Assembly (NCBI RefSeq): GCF_900101745.1
Contig: NZ_FNAD01000011.1
Span: forward strand, 124,001-188,000
Length of the DNA stretch: 64,000 nucleotides
Source of the DNA: Glycomyces harbinensis
Lineage (GTDB): Bacteria; Actinomycetota; Actinomycetes; Mycobacteriales; Micromonosporaceae
Reading direction: 5' to 3'
Shown one piece after another: positions 17,805 to 27,375 of this stretch. Each line of letters opens with the position of its first letter. The stretch's first letter is position 1. The notes under the pieces were generated by a model. That model was not told where the DNA came from. It searched no databases and worked only from the letters and a program-made list of their open reading frames with translations. The position numbers were made by a program, and so were the translations under genes.

Positions 17805-18997
17805 GAGAACAGCCTTTGGATCTGGTAGAGCAGGCCGTCCCACCAGTCGGCGATCACGTCGACGAACGAGCGTCCGACGGTCGAGATGGCGACGGCGGTG
17901 GCCATGGCGGCGAGGGCGGAGACGATGAGCAGGAGCAGTGCCGAGATCGACATGTCCTGCCGGTAGAGGCGCGAGACGCCCTTGGCGTCGACGAGCTTGC
18001 CGCCGACGCGCAGGCGGGTGAGGAAGGTCGAGGCCATGCCGCCGCGTCCCTTGTCGAGGAACTCGACCATGGTGACGTGGGTGCCGACGGCGCAGATGAG
18101 CTCGGCGCCCTTCTCGTCGGCCATGAGCATGGCGATGTCCTCGGAGGTGGCCGCGGCCGGGAACGGGATCGCGGGGACCCCGAGGCGGTCCATGCGCTCC
18201 ATGCCGGGGGCGCGCCCGTCGGCGTAGGCGTGGACGACGATCTCGGCGCCGCAGCGCAGGGCGTCGTCGGAGACCGAGTCCATGTCGCCGACGATCATGT
18301 CGGGCGTGTAGCCGGCCTCGAGCAGCGCGTCCGCGCCGCCGTCGACGCCCACGAGCACGGGCTTGAACTCGCGGATGTAGGGCCGCAGGACGTCGATGTC
18401 CTCTTTGTAGTTGTAGCCGCGGATGACGACGAGGGCGTGGCGCCCGTTGAAGGAGGTCTTCACGTCGGGCACGCCGACCCCGTCGAGCAGGAGGTCCCGC
18501 TCGCGCTTGAGGTACTCCATGGTGTTGGCGGCGAAGGCCTCCAACTGGACCGACAGGCCCTCCTTGGCGGCCTCCATGTCGGCGGCCACGGACTCCTCGG
18601 TCTGGACCGTGCCCGAACCGATCAGGACGTCGCCGAGGTAGATGTCGCCGCCGTCGACGGCCACGGACCTGCCTTCGCGCACGTTCTCGAAGATCTCGTC
18701 GCCGACGTCGTCGATGAGGACGATCCCCGCCTTGACGAGCACTTCGGGACCGAGGTTCGGATAACGGCCGGAGATCGACTTGGCGGCGTTGACGACCACC
18801 GCCACGTCCGTGCCGACCAAGGTGTCGGCGGCGACCCGGTCGAGGTCGACGTGGTCGATGATCGCGACGTCACCGGATTCGAGGCGGCCGCAGAGCCGCT
18901 TGGTCCGGCGGTCGAGACGGGCGGTGCCGACGAGGCGACCCTCGGAGGAGTCGCCCTCCGGGTTCCGCCCGGGCAAACGCAAGCTAGGTACACGCAT
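17801..18997 (-). CDS. steA: Septation protein SteA (thiamine-pyrophosphokinase-like domain)
   Basis: 398-residue homologue of Rv1697/SCO1779-type SteA, involved in cytokinesis of actinobacteria. The central thiamine-pyrophosphokinase-like fold is seen in KPVLVGVDGGADALLEAGYTPDMIVGDMDSVSDDAL and TSEDIAMLMADEKGAELI (landmarks). A C-terminal membrane anchor (about 345-370) faces MctB/SteB. ATG at 18997 with no strong Shine-Dalgarno. It lies 76 bases after recN and is coupled to mctB through GTGA. The kinase-like fold is thought not to make thiamine pyrophosphate. Confidence 0.93.
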   Translation of the reverse strand: MRVPSLRLPGRNPEGDSSEGRLVGTARLDRRTKRLCGRLESGDVAIIDHVDLDRVAADTLVGTDVAVVVNAAKSISGRYPNLGPEVLVKAGIVLIDDVGDEIFENVREGRSVAVDGGDIYLGDVLIGSGTVQTEESVAADMEAAKEGLSVQLEAFAANTMEYLKRERDLLLDGVGVPDVKTSFNGRHALVVIRGYNYKEDIDVLRPYIREFKPVLVGVDGGADALLEAGYTPDMIVGDMDSVSDDALRCGAEIVVHAYADGRAPGMERMDRLGVPAIPFPAAATSEDIAMLMADEKGAELICAVGTHVTMVEFLDKGRGGMASTFLTRLRVGGKLVDAKGVSRLYRQDMSISALLLLIVSALAAMATAVAISTVGRSFVDVIADWWDGLLYQIQRLFS

Positions 18998-19073
18998 CGT
19001 GCATCATCATGCCATCCGATCGCACGGGTCGCGGCGACGGCGCGCCGCTTCCCGCCCGTTCGGAGGGCGCGCC

Positions 19074-20810
19074 CTACCGCTTCATCTTCGCAGCCTCGGC
19101 AAGCAGTTCCTCAGCGTGGGCCACACCGAGGTGGGAGTCGGGCATGCCCGCGAGCATGCGAGCAAGCTCACGTGCGCGCTCGGCGTCGTCGACCACGCGC
19201 ACCCCGGAGACCGTGACGGCCCCGGAGGTGTCCTTGGAGACCACGAGGTGGCGGTCGGCGAACGCGGCCACCTGCGGCAGGTGGGTGACGACCAGGACCT
19301 GGTGGCGGCGGGCGAGCTTGGCGAGGCAGCGGCCGATCTCGATGGCCGCGCCGCCGCCGACGCCGGCGTCGACCTCGTCGAAGACCAGCACCGGCGGGCC
19401 GCCGATCTCGGCGAAGACCACTTCGATGGCGAGCATGACGCGGGAGAGCTCGCCGCCCGAGGCGCCCTTGTGCAGGGCGGACGGGAGCGATCCGGGGTGG
19501 GGGCGCAGCAGGAGTTCGACCTCGTCGGCGCCGTCCTCGGTGGCGCCGGAGACCGCGGTCTCCACGGCCAGGTCCACACCGCCGCGCCCGGCCGGGCGCG
19601 CCTCGACCGAGGCGTCGACCTCGGCGTGCGGCATGGCCAGGCCCTTGAGTTCGGCCGAGACCGACGCGGAGAACCGCTCGGCGGCGGACCGGCGCGAGAC
19701 GCGCAGCTGGGTGGCGAGATCGGCGGCGCGGGCGGTGAGTTCGGCGTGCTGGGTCTCGAGTTCGGACACGCGCTCGTCGGAGACGTCGAGCTCGCCCAGG
19801 CGCTTGGCGGCGTTCTCGGCCCAGGCGAGCACGCCGGGGAGGTCTTCGGCGTACTTGCGGTACAGGGTCTTCAGGGCCGCCTGGCGCTGGTAGATCTCCT
19901 CCAGCCGCTGCGGGTCGGCCGAGAGGTCGTCGAGGTAGGACGAGAGGTCCACGGCCGCTTCGGCGAGCAGGGCGCCGGCCTCGGCGAGGCGCTCGGCGAA
20001 CTCGGCGAGCTTGGGGTCGGAGTGGGCGTCGTGCTCCAGGGCGCGGGCGGCGGCGCCCACGATGTCGGTCGCGCCGCCGTCGCCGGTGGACGGGTCGCCG
20101 CTGATGGCGCCGTGCGCGGTGGCGGCGGCCAGGCGCAGGGCCTCGGCGTTCTCCAGGCGTCGGGCCTCTTCGACGAGTTCGGCGTCCTCGCCGTCCTGCG
20201 GGTCGACGGCGGTGATCTCGTCGAGGCCCAGGCGGAGCATGTCGGCCTCGCGGGCCATCTCGCGGGCGCTGGTGCGCAGGCGGGACAGCTCGGCGGCGCA
20301 CTCGCCGAGTTCGCCGTAGGCGGCCCGGTAGGCGTCGAGGATCTTGCCGTGGTCGGCCCCGGCGAAGCGGTCGAGCGCGGCCCGCTGTTCGGCGGGCTGG
20401 AGCAGGCGCATCTGGTCGGACTGGCCGTGCACCGAGATGGCGAGTTCGCCGAGTTCGGCCAGGACGCCGACGGGCGCGGACCTCCCGCCTACCCAGGCCT
20501 TCGAGCGGCCCTCCGAGGACACCGAGCGGGCCAGCAGCAGTTCGCCGTCCTCCAGGTCGGCGCCGGCCTCGATGGCGCGCTCGCGCAGCTCGAGGGCGGC
20601 CTCGCCCACGGAGAAACGGCCCTCCACAAGGGCGCGTTCCACACCGAGGGGAGCACGGGAGGCGCGACCGCCGAACAGCAGACCCAGTCCGGCGACGACC
20701 ATGGTCTTGCCCGCACCGGTCTCGCCGGTGATACAGGTCAGGCCGGGGTCGAGCGGCAGGGTGGCGTCAGCGATCACGCCCAGATTCTGGATGCGAAGCT
20801 CCTCCAACAC
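19074..20810 (-). CDS. recN: DNA repair protein RecN
   Basis: SMC-like ATPase acting in double-strand-break repair. 578 residues from the GTG at 20810. Walker A is ITGETGAGKTMV, followed by coiled-coil arms rich in Glu/Arg/Ala, then the signature KGASGGELSRVMLAIEV and Walker B VLVFDEVDAGVGGGAA. A longer reading from 20897 would overlap nadK and adds no conserved sequence, so I prefer 20810, just before LEELRIQNLGVI. The order nadK-recN-steA is conserved in actinobacteria. Confidence 0.96.
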   Translation of the reverse strand: MLEELRIQNLGVIADATLPLDPGLTCITGETGAGKTMVVAGLGLLFGGRASRAPLGVERALVEGRFSVGEAALELRERAIEAGADLEDGELLLARSVSSEGRSKAWVGGRSAPVGVLAELGELAISVHGQSDQMRLLQPAEQRAALDRFAGADHGKILDAYRAAYGELGECAAELSRLRTSAREMAREADMLRLGLDEITAVDPQDGEDAELVEEARRLENAEALRLAAATAHGAISGDPSTGDGGATDIVGAAARALEHDAHSDPKLAEFAERLAEAGALLAEAAVDLSSYLDDLSADPQRLEEIYQRQAALKTLYRKYAEDLPGVLAWAENAAKRLGELDVSDERVSELETQHAELTARAADLATQLRVSRRSAAERFSASVSAELKGLAMPHAEVDASVEARPAGRGGVDLAVETAVSGATEDGADEVELLLRPHPGSLPSALHKGASGGELSRVMLAIEVVFAEIGGPPVLVFDEVDAGVGGGAAIEIGRCLAKLARRHQVLVVTHLPQVAAFADRHLVVSKDTSGAVTVSGVRVVDDAERARELARMLAGMPDSHLGVAHAEELLAEAAKMKR

Positions 20811-20868
20811 GCTTCGAAGCCTAGCCGGTCCGTCCGACAAACGCGGCCGCAGAGGAGTCTGGGATGCC

Positions 20869-21768
20869 TCAGATGCGGCCGTGACGCCAACCGTCAACGG
20901 GCAGAGAGAGTTTCGACACGAGCCGCGAGGCGAACGGCTGATCGGACATCCGCACCAGCTTCACCGGGCGCTCGGAGCGGCGGATGGTCACGGTGCCGCC
21001 AGCGGTCAACCGCGTGAGCTCCTTGCCGTCGGCGATGAGCGCCCCTTCGGTGCCGACCGACTCGACGCCGATGCGGATCTCGGAGGAGGAGTGGACCACC
21101 ATGGGCTTGGCGAACAGGGCGTGCGCGTTCATGGGGACCACGACCAGTGCGTCCACATCGGGCCATACGACCGGGCCGCCCGCGGACATGGCGTGCGCGG
21201 TCGAGCCGGTCGGGGTGGCGACCACGACGCCGTCGCAGCCGTAGCGGGAGATCCGGGTGCCGTCGATCTCGATGAAGAGCTCCAGCATGCGGGCGGGCTC
21301 GGCCTTCTCCACGGCGATGTCGTTGAAGGCCCAAGACGACCTCGTCTCGCCGTCGATCCCGGTGGCCTCGACCGACAGGGCGGTGCGCTCCTCGACGGTG
21401 TACTCGCCGTCGAGCAGGCGCGAGACGACCGTCTCCAATTCGCCGGTCTCGGCCTCGGCGAGGAAGCCGACCTTCCCGAAGTTGACGCCCAGCAGCGGGA
21501 TGTCGGCCTCTGAGGCGATCTTGGCCGAGCGCAGCACCGTGCCGTCGCCGCCGAGCGCGAGGATGAGATCGGCGGTGGCGCTGGTCGCCTCGTCGACGAT
21601 CACGAGGGCGTCCGGGCGCAGGAGCGACCGGGTCTCGCCGGTGAGGATGCGCACGGCGACGCCCGCCCCCCGCAGGGCGGCGGCGAGCTTCTCGGCGAGT
21701 TCGGCCACGTCCTCGCGGAGGGGGTGCGTGACCACCAAGACCCGGCCCGGCTTCTGCTGCGACCCCAC
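20869..21768 (-). CDS. nadK: NAD kinase
   Basis: ATP- or polyphosphate-dependent phosphorylation of NAD to NADP. 299 residues from GTG 21768, which has GGAG 5 bases upstream; an ATG further out (21843) would add 25 residues without family similarity. Motifs: LALGGDGTVLRSAK (GGDG), NFGKVGFLAEAE, NDIAVEKAEPARM, and the conserved TPTGSTAHAMSAGGPVVWP. Located between tlyA and recN in related genomes; here a cholesterol oxidase gene intervenes on the other strand. Confidence 0.96.
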   Translation of the reverse strand: MGSQQKPGRVLVVTHPLREDVAELAEKLAAALRGAGVAVRILTGETRSLLRPDALVIVDEATSATADLILALGGDGTVLRSAKIASEADIPLLGVNFGKVGFLAEAETGELETVVSRLLDGEYTVEERTALSVEATGIDGETRSSWAFNDIAVEKAEPARMLELFIEIDGTRISRYGCDGVVVATPTGSTAHAMSAGGPVVWPDVDALVVVPMNAHALFAKPMVVHSSSEIRIGVESVGTEGALIADGKELTRLTAGGTVTIRRSERPVKLVRMSDQPFASRLVSKLSLPVDGWRHGRI

Positions 21769-21851
21769 GCGAGCTCCTTCACAGACGGCTACAGGGCCTC
21801 GAACTGTACCCCAGGCGCTGTTACCAGCGGTATCGACGAGCATACCGATGA

Positions 21852-23588
<1,737 letters not shown>

Positions 23589-23591
23589 GTC

Positions 23592-24389
<798 letters not shown>

Positions 24390-24431
24390 GGCGCGGAGTC
24401 GGGCTCTCTAACTGGGTCTGGGCGTCGTCTG

Positions 24432-24632
24432 CTAGGCGTCGTCGACGTTGCTGAGGATCTCGGACAGGCGCTGCTGGACGCCTTCGAAGACGGCGACGTG
24501 GTCGGTGACGGGCAGGTCGGCGAGCGTCTCGAGGTGCGCGAGGGCCTCCTCGACCTCCATCTCGACGTCGTCGGCGTCGCTGCGGGGACGCGAGCGGGCG
24601 GCGAGCGCCCCCGGGTTGGGCATGTCGGTCAT
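24432..24632 (-). CDS. Small conserved acidic protein (Rv1693-like position)
   Basis: 66 residues. A proline/arginine-rich start is followed by a predicted helical region with the acidic stretch DADDVEMEVEEALAHLE. It occupies the place of Rv1693, a small conserved protein just upstream of tlyA. Its ATG at 24632 overlaps the stop of the upstream gene as ATGA, and tlyA follows after 42 bases, so the three genes form one operon. Function unknown; the coupling and position are the main support for it being real. Confidence 0.75.
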   Translation of the reverse strand: MTDMPNPGALAARSRPRSDADDVEMEVEEALAHLETLADLPVTDHVAVFEGVQQRLSEILSNVDDA

Positions 24633-25063
24633 GCGTCCTCTTCCTCGTCGCGCGGCTCGGCACGGTCCGATGCGCGCGGCGCGGCGTCATCGGCGGTCTG
24701 CGGGGCGTCGGGGCGTTCGGCGGCCTCGGCCGCCGCGGCGGCCTCGGTCTCGGCGAGGCGGATGCGCAGCTCGCGGATCTGGTTCTCGGAGTGCTCGAGG
24801 CGGAGGTTGAGGTCGTCGAGGTCGGCCTGGGTGGCGACGCCGATGCGGGTGAGGCCCGCGTCGAGCTCGGCGCGCACGAGGCGGCCGATGTCGGCGGCGG
24901 TGCGCGAGCCGTGGCCGCGCAACTGCTCGGCGCCGGAGCGGAGGCCCCCGGTGCCGGAGCGGAGGTCCTCGCGGACCCTCCCTGCGAACGCGCGGGCGCG
25001 ACGTGCGGGGTCGCCGGCCAGGTCGCGGAGGGTGTCGTAGTAGGCGCGGGCGGTGTCGGCCAT
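24629..25063 (-). CDS. Coiled-coil protein of unknown function
   Basis: 144 residues. The N-terminal half resembles small helical phasin-like proteins (YYDTLRDLAGDPARRARAFAGRV); a coiled coil spans about residues 80-112 (LDDLNLRLEHSENQIRELRIRL), ending in a charged Ala/Glu/Asp tail. No membrane segment or signal. ATG at 25063, with GGAG about 10 bases upstream. Coupled by ATGA to the 66-residue gene. The phasin resemblance rests on composition and pattern only. Confidence 0.75.
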   Translation of the reverse strand: MADTARAYYDTLRDLAGDPARRARAFAGRVREDLRSGTGGLRSGAEQLRGHGSRTAADIGRLVRAELDAGLTRIGVATQADLDDLNLRLEHSENQIRELRIRLAETEAAAAAEAAERPDAPQTADDAAPRASDRAEPRDEEEDA

Positions 25064-25297
25064 GGTGGTCGCACTCCTTCCTAGGTCTGCCAAGTCCGCG
25101 GGACGGCGTCCCGCTTCGGCGAGGTTCGGGGGCCATAGTCTGGCTGTGGCCCGGCGAAACCGCCGGCCGTACCTTGGCGCTGGCCTCAACGGTACTGCCA
25201 AGCTACCGGTGACGGTCCTCGACCGAAGTGTCGTACTGGCCGGTAACATACTGTCGGGCGCACTGCCGCGCCCACGCCGATCGAACAGGAGGGCCCC

Positions 25298-25636
25298 ATG
25301 GCCACCATCGACGAATGCCGCACCGCACTGGAGCAGTTCGCCGCGAACCTCGCCGCGAACCCCAAGTCGGTCAAGAAGCTCACGGGCTTCCAGCGCAGCC
25401 TGGCCGCCGACATCACCGACCACGGCGTGTCCTTCAACGGGAACTTCGACCAGGGCAAGCTGATCGGCATCACCGACGGCGACAACCCCGACGCCGACAT
25501 CCGGATGATCGTCGGCTCGGACGACCTCGTCAAGCTCGTCGCCGGAGAGCTGGACTTCATGAAGGCCTTCACCTCGGGCCAGGTCAAGATCAAGGCGAAC
25601 ATGATGGACCTGATGAAGCTGCGCGGGGTCCTGTAG
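25298..25636 (+). CDS. SCP2-type sterol/lipid-carrier-like protein, copy 1
   Basis: 112 residues, a stand-alone SCP2 fold: an N-terminal helix, then alternating strands with VSFNGNFDQGKLIGITDGDNPDADIRMI and the terminal helix segment GQVKIKANMMDLMKLRGVL typical of SCP2. ATG at 25298 follows AGGAGG by 5 bases. A homologous gene starts 237 bases downstream. SCP2 domains bind lipids non-specifically; no ligand can be named. No signal peptide, so cytosolic. Confidence 0.85.
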   Translation: MATIDECRTALEQFAANLAANPKSVKKLTGFQRSLAADITDHGVSFNGNFDQGKLIGITDGDNPDADIRMIVGSDDLVKLVAGELDFMKAFTSGQVKIKANMMDLMKLRGVL

Positions 25637-25872
25637 GGCGGATCCACCTGCGCGGCAAGGGCGAATCGCCGCACGTAGGGTGCGCGGGCGCGGGCCGTGA
25701 GGCACGCCCCGCGCCCCTGCGCGGCGCGGCACCGCCCGGGACGGTCAAATGCGTCCCGGTCGGGCGCAACAGCATTCAGGCCACGTTGTAATCTTCTGGC
25801 CAGCCGACTTGCACGGCTTTCACGGAGCACGGCCGCGTGCTCCCACCTCAGTTCACTAATCGGGAGGTCCGT

Positions 25873-26220
25873 ATGGCCACTGTTGACGAATGCCGCAATG
25901 TGCTCGAGAAGATGGCGGGCAAGGTCGCCAAGAAGTCCGGCGAGTTGGACCTCGAGGACGGCTTCGAACGCACACTGGCCGTGGAACTCACCGACCTGGG
26001 CCAGACGTTCAGCGCCAAGCTCGCGGGCGGCAAGCTGACCGACCTCCTCGACGGCGACGCTCCCGACGCCGAGGTCCGCGTCCTGCTCGCCTCGGACGAC
26101 CTGATCGCCCTGTCGAAGAAGCAGCTCAAGCCCGCCAAGGCGTTCCTGACCGGCAAGATCAAGGTCAAGGCGTCCGTGAAGGACCTCGCCAAGCTGCGCA
26201 AGGCCCTCAAGGTCGACTAA
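25873..26220 (+). CDS. SCP2-type sterol/lipid-carrier-like protein, copy 2
   Basis: 115 residues, paralogous to the preceding gene: both begin MAT-x-DECR, share the GKL-x-x-x-x-DGD-x-PDA block in the middle and end with GQ/GK-IKVKA followed by DL-x-KLR. ATG at 25873 has GGGAGG 5 bases upstream. It is more basic and lysine-rich at the C-terminus than copy 1. A strong terminator follows at 26293. The pair looks like a local duplication with divergence. Confidence 0.87.
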   Translation: MATVDECRNVLEKMAGKVAKKSGELDLEDGFERTLAVELTDLGQTFSAKLAGGKLTDLLDGDAPDAEVRVLLASDDLIALSKKQLKPAKAFLTGKIKVKASVKDLAKLRKALKVD

Positions 26221-26292
26221 TCCAGGCAGGTCGCCGCAGCGATGCGCGGCGGCGCCGCCTCCCCCGAGCCTTGGGCGGCTCGGACAGCGTAG

Positions 26293-26319
26293 AAGCCCGG
26301 ACTTCGGCAGTCCGGGCTT
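26293..26319 (+). terminator. Rho-independent-type terminator after the SCP2 pair
   Basis: An 11-bp perfect stem AAGCCCGGACT with a 5-base loop, followed by TTTCGTCGTT. It lies between the SCP2 gene ending at 26220 and the convergent HAD gene ending at 26341, so it may serve both. Confidence 0.88.
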
Positions 26320-26340
26320 TCGTCGTTCCACGCTCCGAGG

Positions 26341-27375
26341 TCAGCTCGCCAGGATCTCCTTGGCTGCGGCGCCGACCGGCACCGGCTCGCGGGCCGGGTC
26401 GTAGCCGGTCATATCGGCTGCGGCCCAACTCAACTCGCACAGCGCGCGCCAGGCGTCGAGTTCGGTTCCCTTGCCGCTGAGGCGGATCTCCCCGCCGTCC
26501 AGGACGGCCGTCCAGCCGCCGCATTCGATGCGGTCGACCGCCTCGTTCCACTGCGGTTCCGGGTGCGGTTCCGTCAGCGCCGCAAGGCTCCAGCCGAGGT
26601 AGGTCGGCCGCTGCTCCGGCGGGAGCGCCAGTGCCAGGCGCGGCGAGGCCACGCCGGTGAACACCAGCAGCGAGTCGATGCCGGCCCGGTTCGCGCCCTC
26701 GATGTCGGAGTCGGGACGGTCGCCGACCATGAGGCCGCGGCCTCCGGGCTTGCGCGCCAGCGCTTCCCGGTAGATCGCCTCGCCGGGCTTGCCGGCCACC
26801 ACGTCCGGCCCGCGGCCGAGCGCGATGCGGATGGCCTCGGCCAGCGCACCCGTGCCCGGGAGCGGACCGTCCGGAGTGGGCAGTGTGGCGTCCAGGTTCG
26901 TGGCGACCCAGATCGCGCCCCGGCGGGCCGCGATGGTCAGGTCGGCCAGATCCCGCCAGGTGGTCGTCGGCGTCATGCCGTACCCGATGCCCTGAGCCAC
27001 TGCCGGATCGGTCGTGAGCGTCAGCCCCGCGGCCTCGACGGTGGCGCGCAGCGCGTCGGACCCGCAGATCAGCACCGGCGCCCCCGCGGGGAGCCGCTCG
27101 CGCAGCTCCGCCGCGACCACCTGCGCGGACGTCAGCACTTCGGCCGCGCCGGCCGGGATGTCCATGTCCCGCAAGGCGCCGGCGACGGTTTCAGGGCTGC
27201 GCGAGGCGTTGTTGGTGACGAACACCGGCGCGCAGTCCAGCCCCGGAAGGGCCGCGATGGTCGCGGCCGCTTCCGGGATCGGCTGGCTCAGCAGGTAGAC
27301 GACACCGTCGAGGTCGAGCAGCGCCAGGTCGTAAGCGCCGGCGAGTGCCTCAGGGGCGCCTTTCAGTCGGGTCAT
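26341..27375 (-). CDS. HAD-superfamily sugar-phosphate phosphatase (NagD/Rv1692-like)
   Basis: 344 residues. HAD motif I is LALLDLDGVVYLL, motif II VFVTNNASRSPETV, the lysine of motif III is in DVVAGKPGEAIYREAL, and motif IV is LMVGDRPDSDIEGANRAG. Cap type C2, as in NagD and Rv1692, a glycerol-3-phosphate phosphatase that holds the same syntenic position. A C-terminal extension of about 90 residues follows the HAD core. ATG at 27375 has GAGGAG 4 bases upstream and overlaps the preceding gene by 26 bases. Substrate is inferred from synteny. Confidence 0.88.
   Translation of the reverse strand: MTRLKGAPEALAGAYDLALLDLDGVVYLLSQPIPEAAATIAALPGLDCAPVFVTNNASRSPETVAGALRDMDIPAGAAEVLTSAQVVAAELRERLPAGAPVLICGSDALRATVEAAGLTLTTDPAVAQGIGYGMTPTTTWRDLADLTIAARRGAIWVATNLDATLPTPDGPLPGTGALAEAIRIALGRGPDVVAGKPGEAIYREALARKPGGRGLMVGDRPDSDIEGANRAGIDSLLVFTGVASPRLALALPPEQRPTYLGWSLAALTEPHPEPQWNEAVDRIECGGWTAVLDGGEIRLSGKGTELDAWRALCELSWAAADMTGYDPAREPVPVGAAAKEILAS

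Noticed and set aside
20811-20897. Upstream extension of recN
   Set aside because: It would overlap nadK and adds no residues typical of RecN, which usually starts just before LEELRIQNLG.
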